Assembly: GCA_030998225.1 (NCBI GenBank)
Contig: JAPYXD010000686.1
Span: forward strand, 4,216,001-4,280,000
Length of the DNA: 64,000 bases
DNA from: Diplolepis rosae
Taxonomy: Eukaryota > Arthropoda > Insecta > Hymenoptera > Diplolepididae
Direction: 5' to 3'
Shown: piece by piece, positions 34,085 to 49,400 of the stretch
Layout of the letters: each line of letters begins with the position of its first letter
How positions within the stretch are numbered: the stretch's first letter is position 1
The notes under the pieces: generated by a model
Told to the model about the DNA's origin: nothing
What the model saw: the letters and a program-made list of their open reading frames with translations, nothing else
Database searches by the model: none
Position numbers and translations under genes: made by a program

Positions 34085-37000
34085 AATTTCTACAGCTCAA
34101 CCTCGGGAGAGGGAAGGAAGCCCAGAACCTTCTGATGCAGACTGCCAGGGAGAGGAGAGCCGATGTGTTGCTCATTAGTGAGCAACACAAATGGTCCGAA
34201 AACTCTGCTTGGTACCAGGATGCATCAAGGAGGGCTGGGATCCTTGTCTGCAGCCCTGATTTGAGCATCGCGGAGTTCCTGGAGACCGACGCGGGGTTCG
34301 TTTGGGTGGAGGTGGCGGGGGTACGTGTGTACAGCTGCTACTTCTCCCCCAACGATCCTTTCGAGATTTTCGAGACCCAGATCCTCCTCCTTGAGGAAAG
34401 CCTCAAAGAGGCTAGTGGGCGGTCCCTTATTGCGGGTGACTTTAATAGTAAGTCGCCCGAGTGGGGAGAAGCCCGTCTGGACAGGAGGGGAATCTTGGTC
34501 GGTGAGATGGTCGCCAGGAATGACCTGATCGTGTTGAATCGGGGCAGGGATTTTACGTTCAGACGAGGAGCGGGGGGTCGATTATCGACCTCACGATTGC
34601 CGCGCCCCGTCTTGCCTCCAGGATAGGCGACTGGTGCGTCCTCGATGTAATAACATTGAGTGACCACCAGTGCATTGAGTTTAGCATCCAGGAACGGAGT
34701 CACCCAGTGAATACGGGAAGGGGCGGCAAGGTAAGGAGCCCCTCCTGGAACACAAAACGACTCAGAAAAGACAAGCTTCGGGAACATCTTGAAGAAACCA
34801 GGCTCATAGATGAGCTTGGTTGGGCAAGGTCTGCTGGGTCGTTGGAGGACACTGTGCGCGCGGCGAGGCGGAAAGTGGTAGCAGCATGCGACCACTCCAT
34901 GCCTCGCCGCGGGCACAGGCGTACCGGGGACTCGATGTACTGGTGGAACGACCAGTTGTCCGTCCTGCGTCGAAAGTGCCTTACAGCGCGGCGGAGTTTT
35001 ACCCGCTCAAAGGGTGATCCTCTGCTGCGCGAGGCATGGAAAAAAGCAAAATCAGCTCTGAGGCAGGGCATAAAAAAAAGCCGACTTCAGTGCTGGAAAG
35101 ACTTGATCGGAGAAGTCGAGAAGGATCCATGGGGTCTCGCCTTCAAAATAGTCACTAAGAGATTGGTGACTAGAAGAAAGACCCCGGGCCTGGATAGTGC
35201 CGATCGTGTCAAGTACATCGTGCGAAGCTTGTTCCCGCATGTAGAGCCGTTCCAAAGACAGGACCGAAGTTCCTGCGTGGTCCGGGGCGAAGAACTCTTC
35301 ACTCTCGAAGAACTAAAGAGAGCGGGTGGAAGGCTCAAGGCAAACACAGCGCCGGGGATCGACGGGTTGCCGAACGAGATCCTCAAAGAGGTGATCGGGG
35401 TATACCCGGAGATGCTCCTAGAAGTCTTCAACTCCTGTCTTCGGGAGGGGAGGTTCTTCGCAGACTGGAAGAAGCAGAGGTTGGTCCTGCTGAGGAAAGG
35501 CAACAAACCTCTAGGGGATGCCTCATCGTATAGGCCAATATGTTTATTGGATACGATGGGGAAACTTCTGGAGGAAATGATCCTACAAAGACTACAGGGT
35601 CACATGGTCCGCGAGAATGGTCTCTCGGAAAACCAGTTCGGCTTTCGGAAAGGCAGGTCCACAGTCGACGCCATCCAGGCAGTGGTGGACATCGCCACTA
35701 AAGCAAGAAGAGGAACTGGTAAGCGTAAGGGATTCTGCGCGTTGATCAGCATTGACATACGCAATGCGTTTAATACCCGCGAGATGGAACATCTGCATCG
35801 AGGCGATGGTGCGGAAAAAGGTTCCAGACTGCCTGTTACGAATGATAGATGACTATCTGAGCGGCAGGTGGGTGATATACGAGGGCGACAAATGGTCTCT
35901 TCAAGAAGAGATGACATGTGGCGCCCCTCAAGGGTCGCGGGTAGGTCCACTCGTCTGGAACGTCATGTACGACGATTTCCTGCGCATGGACCTGCCTGCT
36001 GGAACGAGCATCATCGGCTTCGCGGATGACGCACTTGTCGTGTGCGCCGCTGACGACGTCAAAATCCTGGAGCTGAGGATCAATGATAGTCTGTGGCGGG
36101 CAAAGCGTTGGTTGGATAGCAGATGCCTGAAAATGGCCCCTGAGAAGACCGAGGCTTTGCTGGTCACAGACAGGAGATCCTTCAAATACCCGAGGATCGT
36201 TCTCGGGGAACATGAAATCAAGTGGAAAAAGAGCATTAAGTACCTGGGTGTGCAGTTGGATCGAAGGCTTAGCTTCGGCGAACACCTGCAGATCGCGACT
36301 GCCAAAGCCATCCAGTGTGGGGCCGCCCTGACTCGGCTCATGCCCAACATTGGTGGTCCTAGGGAAGCTAAGAGAAGGCTGGTGGCGAGCGTGGTAAATT
36401 CGAAGCTGCTTTATGCAGCTCCGATCTGGACAAGTGCCCTTAACAACCATGCTATCCTGAAGAAGCTGTTCTCGGCACAGAGAGGTGTGGTGATGAGAAT
36501 TGTCTCAGCATACCGAACTGTGTCGACGAGTGCTGTGCTGGTCCTGGCGAGCGTCCCGCCAATAGATTTATTGGCGGAGGAAAGGCAGGAGACCTTTCAG
36601 CTTCGCAAGGAGCTTACCTGCGCCGACCTGCAGGAAATCGCTCGCGCGAAGGAGGCCATCCGCAAGGATGGAAGGCGCAGACTCGTCGAGAAATGGCAGA
36701 CGAGATGGCATGGTGACCAAACCGGGAGATGGACACACCGTCTGATCCCGGAGCTCGCCACCTGGCTGGATAGAAAGCACGGTCAAGTCGGCTTTTACCT
36801 GGCGCAAGCGCTTTCGGGCCATGGTTGCTTTAATGCGTACCTGAAGCGCTTCAAAAAAAGAGACGATGAGTCGTGCCGCTACTGCGGTTCCCTTGTGGAT
36901 AATGCAGAGCACGCACTCTTCGTCTGCGCAAAGTGGGGCGCGGCAAGGGAGGCCCTCGGTCAGGCAGTGGGTGCCGAGCTCACTCCTGACACGATGGTCT

Positions 37001-37116
37001 CTCTCATGCTCCAGTCTGAACAGATTTGGATGTTTATCGAGTCATTCGTCACCCTGGTGATGAAGGCGAGGGAGCTCGATGAGCGTGCAGAGCGTGGCAA
37101 CAATGGGGGCCAGTAG
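34085..37116 (+). pseudogene. ORF2 (endonuclease-reverse transcriptase) of copy 2, two frameshifts
   Basis: The endonuclease domain runs from VKFLQLNLGRGKEAQ (catalytic Asn) through LLISEQHKW (Glu), VYSCYFSPN (Tyr), LIAGDFNSKSPEWGE (Asp, Asn) to LSDHQCIEFSI (Asp, His). The reverse transcriptase has ASSYRPICLLDTMGKLLE, NQFGFRKGRSTVDAI, ISIDIRNAFNT (first Asp), GAPQGSRVGPLVWN and FADDALVV (the DD pair). A C-terminal CRYCGSLVDNAEHALFVC forms the CCHC-type finger of R1-clade enzymes. Breaks relative to a continuous frame are a G run of six (34,572-34,577; copy 4 has seven) and an extra C at about 35,776. All catalytic residues are intact. There is no ATG before the endonuclease; ORF2 overlaps the ORF1 stop in the -1 frame. 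Confidence 0.92.
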
Positions 37117-37487
37117 AAATCGCATCGGGGCCTACACCCGCGGTTATGCGTCTTGGGCGGACTTGGCTGTTCGCGTCGACCGGGGGAGGAATCTCCTTAT
37201 TCCTTTTCTGGTTGGCGCGGTTGGCCGGCCTGCCTAACGGGCGTGTGCCCGCGGATGGGAGTCCCGGGCGAACGGACGACGGAAGAGTCGTACGCGACTT
37301 TAAGCTAGAACCAACTGCCCGCGAAGTTTAAAGCCGAAAGGCGGTTCCGCGGGCGGTGCATTGGTTCGCGAGAGGGGGTTTTTTGGTTTTAACAGGTATG
37401 CCTAGACCCGTCCTAGGAGAGTCCTGTACAACGTCTATAAAAGATTTCGCCATTTTTCCTCTTCACAAAAAAAAAAAAAAAAAAAAA
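37117..37487 (+). other. 3' UTR of copy 2 with stable hairpins and poly(A)
   Basis: GC-rich, against the AT-rich array. It contains a stem GCCCGCG/CGCGGGC (37,317-37,354) that encloses GCC-GAAA-GGC, a GNRA tetraloop hairpin, and slightly upstream AGTCG-TACG-CGACT. In R1-clade and R2 elements the 3' UTR is the RNA part recognised by the reverse transcriptase, so a structured end is expected here. It closes with CAC and a run of about 21 A. Confidence 0.7.
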
Positions 37488-40400
37488 GTATAATTGAATA
37501 AAGAAATATTGATATGAAAATATTTTATTTTATTGAATTAATGCAATTCCATTATCGAACGGTTAGCATTAAACTCAGTATAATTGAATAAAGAAAAATT
37601 GATATGATAATGTTTTATTTAATTGAATTAATGCAAACCCATTATCGAACGTTTACCATTAAATGCAGTATAATTGAATATAGAAAAATTGATATGATAA
37701 TGTTTTATTTAATTGAATTAATGCAAACCCATTATTGAACGGTTAGCACTAAATTCATTATAATTGAAAAAAGAAATATTGATTTGAAAATGTTTTATTA
37801 AATTGAATTAGTGCAACCCATTATCGAACGGTTAGCATTAAATTCAGTATAATTGACTAAAGAAATATTGATATTAAAATGTTTTATTTTAATTGAATTA
37901 GTGCAAACCCGTTATTGAACAATTAGCACTAAATTCATTATAATTGAATAAAGAAAAATTGATATGAAAATGTTTTATTTAATTGAATTAGTGCAAACCC
38001 ATTATTGAACGGTTAGCACTAAATTCAGTATAATTGAATAAAGAAATAATGATATGAAAATATTTTATTTTATTTAATTAATGCAATTCCATTATTGAAC
38101 GGTTAGCAATAAACTCAGTATAATTGAATAAAGAAAAATTGATATGATAATGTTTTATTTAATTGAATTAATGCAAACCCATTATCGAACGGTTACCATT
38201 AAATGCAGTATAATTGAATAAAGAAAAATTGATATGATAATGTTTTATTTAATTGAATTAATGCAAACCCATTATCGAACGTTTACCATTAAATGCAGTA
38301 TAATTGAATATAGAAAAATTGATATGATAATGTTTTATTTAATTGAATTATTGCAAACCTATTATTGAACGGTTAGCACTAAATTCAGTATAACTGAATA
38401 AAGATATATTGATATGAAAATGTTTTATTTTAATTGAATTAGGGCAAACCCATTGTTGGACGGTTAGCACTAATTCAGTATAATTGAATAAAGAAAAATT
38501 GTTATGATAATGTTTTATTTAATTGAATTAATGCAAACCTATTATTGAACGATTAGCACTAAATTCATTATAATTGAAGAAAGAAATATTGATTTGAAAA
38601 TGTTTTATTAAATTGAATTAGTGCAACCCATTATCGAACGGTTAGTATTAAATTCAGTATAATTGAATAAATAAATATTGATATTAAAATGTTTTATTTT
38701 AATTGAATTAGTGCAAAGCCGTTATTGAACGGTTACCATTAAATGCAGTATAATTGAATAAAGAAAAATTGATATGATAATGTTTTATTTAATTGAATTA
38801 ATGCAAACCTATTATTGAACGGTTAGCACTGAATTCATTATAATTGAATAAAGAAATATTGAAATTAAAATGTTTTATTTTAATTGAATTAGTGCAAACC
38901 CATTATTGAAGGGTTAGCACTGAATTCATTATAATTGAATGAACAAATATTGATTTTAAAATGTTTTATTTTAATTGAATTAGTGCAAACCCGTTATTGA
39001 ACGGTTAGCACTGAATTCAGTATTATTGAATAAAGAAATATTGATATAAAAATGTATTATTAAATTGAATTATAGCAACCCATTATTGAACTGTTACCAC
39101 TGAATTCAGTATAATTGAATAAAGAAATATTGATATGAAAATGTTTTATTTAGTTGAATTAGTGCAAACCCATGATCGGACGGTTAGCACTAAATTCAGT
39201 ATAATTGAATAAAGATATATTGATATGAAAATGTTTTATTTAATTGAATTAGTGCAACCCATTATTGAACTGTTAGCACAGAATTCAGTATAATTGAATA
39301 TAGAAATATCGATATGAGAATGTTTTTATTTATTTGATTCGTGCAAACCCCTTGTTGAACGGTTAGCAGTAAATTCAGTATAATTGAATAAAGAAATATT
39401 GATATGAAAATGTTTTATTTAGTTGAATTAGTGCAAACCCATAATTGAACGGTTAGCATTAAACTCAGTATAATTGAATAAAGAAAAATTGATATGATAA
39501 TGTTTTATTTAATTGAATTAATGCAAACCCATTATCGAACGTTTACCATTAAATGCAGTATAATTGAATATAGAAAAATTGATATGATAATGTTTTATTT
39601 AATTGAATTAATGCAAACCCATTATTGAACGGTTAGCACTAAATTCATTATAATTGAAAAAAGAAATATTGATTTGAAAATGTTTTATTAAATTGAATTA
39701 GTGCAACCCATTATCGAACGGTTAGCATTAAATTCAGTAGAATTGAATAAAGGAATATTGATATTAAAATGTTTTATTTTAATTGAATTAGTGCAAACCC
39801 GTTATTGAACAATTAGCACTAAATTCATTATAATTGAATAAAGAAAAATTGATATGAAAATGTTATATTTAATTGAATTAGTGCAAACCCATTATTGAAC
39901 GGTTAGCACTAAATTCAGTATAATTGAATAAAGAAATATTGATATGAAAATATTTTATTTAATTTAATTAATGCAATTCCATTATTGAACGGTTATCATT
40001 AAACTCAGTATAATTGAATAAAGAAAAATTGATATGATAATGTTTTATTTAATTGAATTAATGCAAACCCATTATCGAACGGTTACCATTAAATGCAGTA
40101 TAATTGAATAAAGAAAAATTAATATGATAATGTTTTATTTAATTGAATTAATGCAAACCCATTATTGAACAGTTAGCACTAAATTCAGTATAATTGAATA
40201 AAGATATATTGAAATTAAAATGTTTTATTTTAATTGAATTAGGGCAAACCCATTATTGAACGGTTAGCACTAAATTCACTATAACTGAATAAAGATATAT
40301 TGATATGAAAATGTTTTATTTTAATTGAATTAGTGCAAACCCAGTATTGAAAGGTTAGCACTAAATTCAGTATTATTGAATAAAGAAATATTAATATGGA

Positions 40401-43400
40401 AATGTTTTATTTAATTGAATTAGTGCAACCCATTATTGAACTGTTAGCACAGAATTCAGTATAATTGAATAAAGAAATATTGAAATTAAAATGTTTTATT
40501 TTAATTTTATTAGTGCAAACCCATTATTGAACGGTAAGCCCTAAATTCAGTATAATTGAATATAGAAATATCGATATGAGAATCTTTTTATTTATTTGAT
40601 TCGTGCAAACCCCTTATTGAACGGTTAGCACTAAATTCAGTATAATTGAATAAAGAAATATTGATATGAAAATGTTTTATTTAGTTGAATTAGTGCAAAC
40701 CCATAATTGAACGGTTAGCACTAAATTCAGTATAATTGAATAAAGAAATATTGATATGAAAATATTTTATTTTATTGAATTAATGCAATTCCATTATCGA
40801 ACGGTTAGCATTAAACTCAGTATAATTGAATAAAGAAAAATTGATATGATAATGTTTTATTTAATTGAATTAATGCAAACCCATTATCGAACGTTTACCT
40901 TTAAATGCAGTATAATTGAATATAGAAAAATTGATATGATAATGTTTTATTTAATTGAATTAATGCAAACCCATTATTGAACGGTTAGCACTAAATTCAT
41001 TATAATTGAAAAAAGAAATATTGATTTGAAAATGTTTTATTAAATTGAATTAGTGCAACCCATTATCGAACGGTTAGCATTAAATTCAGTATAATTGAAT
41101 AAAGAAATATTGATATTAAAATGTTTTATTTTAATTGAATTAGTGCAAACCCGTTATTGAACAATTAGCACTAAATTCATTATAATTGAATAAAGAAAAA
41201 TTGATATGAAAATGTTTTATTTAATTGAATTAGTGCAAACCCATTATTGAACGGTTAGCACTAAATTCAGTATAATTGAATAAAGAAATATTGATATGAA
41301 AATATTTTATTTAATTTAATTAATGCAATTCCATTATTGAACGGTTAGCAATAAACTCAGTATAATTGAATAAAGAAAAATTGATATGATAATGTTTTAT
41401 TTAATTGAATTAATGCAAACCCATTATCGAACGGTTACCATTAAATGCAGTATAATTGAATAAAGAAAAATTGATATGATAATGTTTTATTTAATTGAAT
41501 TAATGCAAACCCATTATCGAACGGTTACCATTAAATGTAGTATAATTGAATAAAGAAAAATTGTTATGATAATGTTTTATTTAATTGAATTAATGCAAAC
41601 CTATTATTGAACGGTTAGCACTAAATTCATTATAATTGAAAAAAGAAATATTGATTTGAATATGTTTTATTAAATTGAATTAGTGCAACCCATTATCGAA
41701 CGGTTAGTATTAAATTCAGTATAATTGAATAAAGAAATATTGATATTAAAATGTTTTATTTTAATTGAATTAGTGCAAAGCCGTTATTGAACGGTTAGCA
41801 CTGAATTCAGTATTATTGAATAAAGAAATATCGATATGAGAATGTTTTATTCAGTTGAATTAGTGCAAACCCATAATTGAACGGTTAGCACTAAATTCAG
41901 TATAATTGAATAAAGAAATATTGATATGAAAATATTTTATTTTATTGAATGAATGCAATTCCATTATCGAACGGTTAGCATTAAACTCAGTATAATTGAA
42001 TAAAGAAAAATTGATATGATAATGTTTTATGTAATTGAATTAATGCAAACCCATTATCGTACGTTTACCATTAAATGCAGTATAATTGAATATAGAAAAA
42101 TTGATATGATAATGTTTTATTTTAATTGAATTAGTGCAAAGCCGTTATTGAACGGCTAGCACTGAATTCATTATAATTGAATAAAGAAATATTGCTTTGT
42201 ATATGTTTTATTAAATTGAATTAGTGCAACCCATTATCGAACGGTTAGCATTAAATTCAGTATAATTGAATAAAGAAATATTGATATGAAAATGTTTATT
42301 TTAATTGAATTAGGGCAAATCCATTATTGAACGGTTAGCACTAAATTCAGTATAATTGAATAAAGAAATATTGATATGAAAATATTTTATTTAATTTAAT
42401 TAATGCAATTCCATTATTGAACGGTTAGCAATAAACTCAGTATAATTGAATAAAGAAAAATTGATATGATAATGTTTTATTTAATTGAATTAATGCAAAC
42501 CCATTATCGAACGGTTACCATTAAATGCAGTATAATTGAATAAAGAAAAATTGATATGATAATGTTTTATTTAATTGAATTAATGCAAACCCATTATCGA
42601 ACGGTTACCATTAAATGTAGTATAATTGAATAAAGAAAAATTGTTATGATAATGTTTTATTTAATTGAATTAATGCAAATCTATTATTGAACGGTTAGCA
42701 CTAAATTCATTATAATTGAAAAAAGAAATATTGATTTGAATATGTTTTATTAAATTGAATTAGTGCAACCCATTATCGAACGGTTAGTATTAAATTCAGT
42801 ATAATTGAATAAAGAAATATTGATATTAAAATGTTTTATTTTAATTGAATTAGTGCAAAGCCGTTATTGAACGGTTACCATTAAATGCAGTATAATTGAA
42901 TAAAGAAAAATTGATATGATAATGTTTTATTTAATTGAATTAATGCAAACCTATTATTGAACGGTTAGCACTAAATTCATTATAATTGAAAAAAGAAATA
43001 TTGATATTAAAATGTTTTATTTTAATTGAATTAGTGCAAACCCATTATTGAAGGGTTAGCACTGAATTCATTATAATTGAATGAACAAATATTGATTTTA
43101 AAATGTTTTATTTTAATTGAATTAGTGCAAACCCGTTATTGAACGGTTAGCACTGAATTCAGTATTATTGAATAAAGAAATATTGATATAAAAATGTATT
43201 ATTAATTTGAATTATAGCAACCCATTATTGAACTGTTACCACTGAATTCAGTATAATTGAATAAAGAAATATTGATATGAAAATGTTTTATTTAGTTGAA
43301 TTAGTGCAAACCCATGATCGGACGGTTAGCACTAAATTCAGTATAATTGAATAAAGATATATTGATATGAAAATGTTTTATTTAATTGAATTAGTGCAAC

Positions 43401-46400
43401 CCATTATTGAACTGTTAGCACAGAATTCAGTATAATTGAATATAGAAATATCGATATGAGAATGTTTTTATTTATTTGATTCGTGCAAACCCCTTGTTGA
43501 ACGGTTAGCAGTAAATTCAGTATAATTGAATAAAGAAATATTGATATGAAAATGTTTTATTTAGTTGAATTAGTGCAAACCCATAATTGAACGGTTAGCA
43601 CTAAATTCAGTATAATTGAATAAAGAAATATTGATATGATAATGTTTTATTTAATTGAATTAATGCAAACCCATTATCGAACGTTTACCATTAAATGCAG
43701 TATAATTGAATATAGAAAAATTGATATGATAATGTTTTATTTAATTGAATTAATGCAAACCCATTATTGAACGGTTAGCACTAAATTCATTATAATTGAA
43801 AAAAGAAATATTGATTTGAAAATGTTTTATTAAATTGAATTAGTGCAACCCATTATTGAACGGTTAGCACAGAATTCAATATAATTGAATAAAGAAAAAT
43901 TGATATGAAAATGTTATATTTAATTGAATTAGTGCAAACCCATTATTGAACGGTTAGCACTAAATTCACTATAATTGAATAAAGAAATATTGATATGAAA
44001 ATATTTTATTTAATTTAATTAATGCAATTCCATTATTGAACGGTTAGCATTAAACTCAGTATAATTGAATAAAGAAAAATTGATATGATAATGTTTTATT
44101 TAATTGAATTAATGCAAACCCATTATCGAACGGTTACCATTAAATGCAGTATAATTGAATAAAAGAAAAATTAATATGATAATGTTTTATTTAATTGAAT
44201 TAATGCAAACCCATTATTGAACAGTTAGCACTAAATTCTGTATAATTGAATAAAGATATATTGAAATTAAAATGTTTTATTTAATTGAATTAGTGCAAAC
44301 CCATTATTGAACGGTTAGCACTAAATTCACTATAACTGAATAAAGATATATTGATATGAAAATGTTTTATTTTAATTGAATTAGGGCAAACCCATTATTG
44401 GACGGTTAGCACTAAATTCAGTATTATTGAATAAAGAAATATTAATATGGAAATGTTTTATTTAATTGAATTAGTGCAACCCATTACTGAACGGTTAGCA
44501 CTGAATTCAGTATAGTTGAATAAAGAAATATTGATATGAAAATGTTTTATTTAGTTGAATTAGTGCAAACCCATAATTGAACGGTTAGCACTAAATTCAG
44601 TATAATTGAATAAAGAAATATTGATATGAAAATATTTTATTTTATTGAATTAATGCAATTCCATTATCGAACGGTTAGCATTAAACTCAGTATAATTGAA
44701 TAAAGAAAAATTGATATGATAATGTTTTATTTAATTGAATAATTGCAAACCCATTATCGAACGTTTACCATTAAATGCAGTATAATTGAATATAGAAAAA
44801 TTGATATGATAATGTTTTATTTAATTGAATTAATGCAAACCCATTATTGAACGGTTAGCACTAAATTCATTATAATTGAAAAAAGAAATATTGATTTGAA
44901 AATGTTTTATTAAATTGAATTAGTGCAACCCATTATCGAACGGTTAGCATTAAATTCAGTATAATTGAATAAAGAAATATTGATATTAAAATGTTTTATT
45001 TTAATTGAATTAGTGCAAACCCGTTATTGAACGGTTAGCACTGAATTCAGTATTATTGAATAAAGAAAAATTGATATAAAAATGTATTATTAAATTGAAT
45101 TAGTGCAAACCCATTATTGAACGGTTAGCACTAAATTCAGTATAATTGAATAAAGAAATATTGATATGAAAATATTTTATTTAATTTAATTAATGCAATT
45201 CCATTATTGAACGGTTAGCAATAAACTCAGTATAATTGAATAAAGAAAAATTGATATGATAATGTTTTATTTAATTGAATTAATGCAAACCCATTATCGA
45301 ACGGTTACCATTAAATGCAGTATAATTGATTAAAGACAAATTGATATAATAATGTTTTATTTAATTGAATTAATGGAAACCCATTATCGAACGGTTACCA
45401 TTAAATGTAGTATAATTGAATAAAGAAAAATTGTTATGATAATGTTTTATTTAATTGAATTAATGCAAACCTATTATTGAACGGTTAGCACTAAATTCAT
45501 TATAATTGAAAAAAGAAATATTGATTTGAATATGTTTTATTAAATTGAATTAGTGCAACCCATTATCGAACGGTTAGTATTAAATTCAGTATAATTGAAT
45601 AAAGAAATATTGATATTAAAATGTTTTATTTTAATTGAATTAGTGCAAAGCCGTTATTGAACGGTTAGCACTGAATTAAGTATTATTGAATAAAGAAATA
45701 TCGATATGAGAATGTTTTATTCAGTTGAATTAGTGCAAACCCATAATTGAACGGTTAGCACTAAATTCAGTATAATTGAATAAAGAAATATTGATATGAA
45801 AATATTTTATTTTATTGAATGAATGCAATTCCATTATCGAACGGTTAGCATTAAACTCAGTATAATTGAATAAAGAAAAATTGATATGATAATGTTTTAT
45901 GTAATTGAATTAATGCAAACCCATTATCGTACTTTTACCATTAAATGCAGTATAATTGAATATAGAAAAATTGATATGATAATGTTTTATTTAATTGAAT
46001 TAATGCAAACCCGTTATTGAACGGTTAGCACTAAATTCATTATAATGGAAAAAAGAAATATTGTTTTGAAAATGTTTTATTAAATTGAATTAGTGCAACC
46101 CATTATCGAACGGTTAGCTTTAAATTCAGTATAATTGAATAATGATATATTGATATTAAAATGTTTTATTTTAATTGAATTAGTGCAAAGCCGTTATTGA
46201 ACGGCTAGCACTGAATTCATTATAATTGAATAAACAAAAATTGATTTGAATATGTTTTATTAAATTGAATTAGTGCAACCCATTATCGAACGGTTAGCAT
46301 TAAATTCAGTATAATTGAATAAAGAAATATTGATATGAAAATGTTTATTTTAATTGAATTAGGGCAAATCCATTATTGAACGGTTAGCACTAAATTCAGT

Positions 46401-49400
46401 ATAACTGAATAAAGATATATTGATATGAAAATGTTTTATTTTAATTGAATTAGGGCAAACCCATTGTTGGACGGTTAGCTCTAAATTCAGTATAACTGAA
46501 TAAAGATATATTGATATGAAAATGATTTATTAAATTGAATTAGTGCAACCCATTATTCAACTGTTAGCACTGAATTCAGTATAATTGATTAAAGAAATAT
46601 TGAAATTAAAATGTTTTATTTTAATCGAATTCGTGCAAACCCATTATTGAAGGGTTAGCACTGAATTCATTATAATTGAACGAACAAATATTGATGTTAA
46701 AATGTTTTATTTTAATTGGATTAGTGCAAACCCGTTATTGAACGATTAGCACTGAATTCAGTATAATTGAATAAAGAAATATTGATATGAAAATGTTTTA
46801 ATAAATTGAATTAGTGCAACCCATTATTGAACTGTTAGGACAGAATTCAGTATAATTGAATAAAGAAATATTGATATGAAAATGTTTTATTTAGTTGAAT
46901 TAGTGCAAACCCATGATCAAACGGTTAGCACTAAATTCACTGTAATTGAATATAGAAATATTGATATGAAAATATTTTATTTAAGTGAATTAATGCAATT
47001 CCATTATTGAACGGTTAGCATTAAACTCAGTATAATTGATTAAAGAAAAATTGATATAATAATGTTTTATTTAATTGAATTAATGCAAACCTATTATCGA
47101 ACGGTTAGCACTAAATTCAGTATAATTGAATAAAGAAATATTGATATGAAAATGTTTATTTTAATTGAATTAGGGCAAATCCATTATTGAACGGTTAGCA
47201 CTAAATTCAGTATAACTGAATAAAGATATATTGATATGAAAATGTTTTATTTTAATTGAATTAGGGCAAACCCATTATTGGACGGTTAGCTCTAAATTCA
47301 GTATAACTGAATAAAGATATATTGATATGAAAATGTTTTATTAAATTGAATTAGTGCAACCCATTATTCAACTGTTAGCACTGAATTCAGTATAATTGAA
47401 TAAAGAAATATTGAAATTAAAATGTTTTATTTTAATTGAATTAGTGCAAACCCATTATTGAAGGGTTAGCACTGAATTCATTATAATTGAATGGACAAAT
47501 ATTGATTTTAAAATGTTTTATTTTAATTGAATTAGTGCAAACCCGTTATTGAACGGTTAGCACTGAATTCAGTATTATTGAATAAAGAAATATTGATATA
47601 AAAATGTATTATTAAATTGAATTAGTGCAACCCATTATTGAACTGTTAGCACTGAATTCAGTATAATTGAATAAAGAAATATTGATATATAAATGTTTTA
47701 TTTAGTTGAATTAGTGCAAACCCATTATTGAACGGTTAGCACTAAATTCATTATAATTGAAAAAAGAAATATTGATTTGAAAATGTTTTATTTTAATTGA
47801 ATTAGGGCAAACCCATTATCGAACAGTTAGTATTAAATTCAGTATAATTGAATAAAGAAAAATTGATATGATAATGTTTTATTTAATTGAATTAATGCAA
47901 ACCTATTATTGAACGGTTAGCACTAAATTCATTATAATTGAAAAAAGAAATATTGATTTGAAAATGTTTTATTAAATTGAATTAGTGCAACCTATTATCG
48001 AACGGTTAGCATTAAATTCAGTATAATTGAATAAAGAAATATTGATATGAAAATGTTTTATTTTAATTGAATTAGGGCAAACCCATTATTGAACGGTTAG
48101 CACTAAATTCAGTATAACTGAATAAAGATATATTGATATGAAAATGTTTTATTTTAATTGAATTAGGGCAAACCCATTATTGGACGGTTAGCACTAAATT
48201 CAGTATAACTGAATAAAGATATATTGATATGAAAATGTTTTATTAAATTGAATTAGTGCAACCCATTATTCAACTGTTAGCACTGAATTCAGTATAATTG
48301 ATTAAAGAAATATTGAAATTAAAATGTTTTATTTTAATTGAATTCGTGCAAAACCATTATTGAACTGTTCGCACAGAATTCAATATAATTGAATAAAGAA
48401 ATATTGAAATTAAAATGTTTTATTTTAATTGAATTAGTGCAAACCCGTTATTGAACTGTTAGCACTGAATTCAGTATAATTGAATAAAGAAATATTGATA
48501 TGAAAATGTTTTATTTAGTTGAATTAGTGCAAACCCATGATCGAACGGTTAGCACTAAATTCAGTATAATTGAATAAAGAAATATTGATATGAAAATGTT
48601 TTATTTAGTTGAATTAGTGCAATTCCATTATTCAACGGTTAGCATTAAACTCAGTATAATTGAATAAAGAAAAATTGATATGAAAATGTTTTAATAAATT
48701 GAATTAGTGCAACCCATTATTGAACTGTTAGCACAGAATGCAGTATAATTGAATAAAGAAATATTGAAATTAAAATGTTTTATTTTAATTTAATTAGTGC
48801 AAACCCATTATTGAACGGTAAGCACTAAATTCAGTATAATTGAATAAAGAAATATCGATATGAGAATGTTTTTATTTATTTGATTCGTGCAAACCCCTTA
48901 TTGAACGGTTAGCACTAAATTCAGTATAATTGAATAAAGAAATATTGATATGAAAATGTTTTATTTAATTGAATTAGTGCAAACCCGTTATTGAATGTTA
49001 AGCACTAAATTCAGTATAAGTGAATAAAGATATATTGGTAAGAAAATGTTTTAATAAATTGAATTAGTGCAACCCATTATTGAACTGTTAGCACAGAATT
49101 CAGTATAATTGAATAAAGAAATATTGAAATTAAAATGTTTTATTTTAATTTAATTAGTGCAAACCCATTATTGAACGGTTAGCATTAAATTCAGTATAAT
49201 TGAATAAAGAAATATTGATATGAAAATGTTTTATTTTAATTGAATTAGTGCAAACCCATTATTGAAGGGTTAGCACTAAATTCATTATAATTGAAAAAAG
49301 AAATATTGATTTGAAAATGTTTTATTAAATTGAATTAGTGCAACCTATTATCGAACGGTTAGCATTAAATTCAGTATAATTGAATAAAGAAATATTGATA

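Larger units (their letters stand above)
32215..37487 (+). mobile_element. R1-clade retrotransposon copy 2 (5'-truncated, with poly(A) and target duplication)
   Basis: A 5,273-bp insertion. It starts within the 5' UTR at the position matching 51,554 of copy 3, so about 630 bp are missing, and ends in a poly(A) tract (37,467-37,487). It is almost identical to copy 3 over the shared length, with scattered base substitutions and single-base length changes. The layout is 5' UTR, ORF1 with three zinc knuckles, ORF2 with endonuclease, reverse transcriptase and C-terminal CCHC, then a structured 3' UTR. This order, and the absence of an RNase H domain after the reverse transcriptase, fit the R1 clade. 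Insertion is by target-primed reverse transcription as in all such elements; the 16-bp target duplication is intact. Confidence 0.95.
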
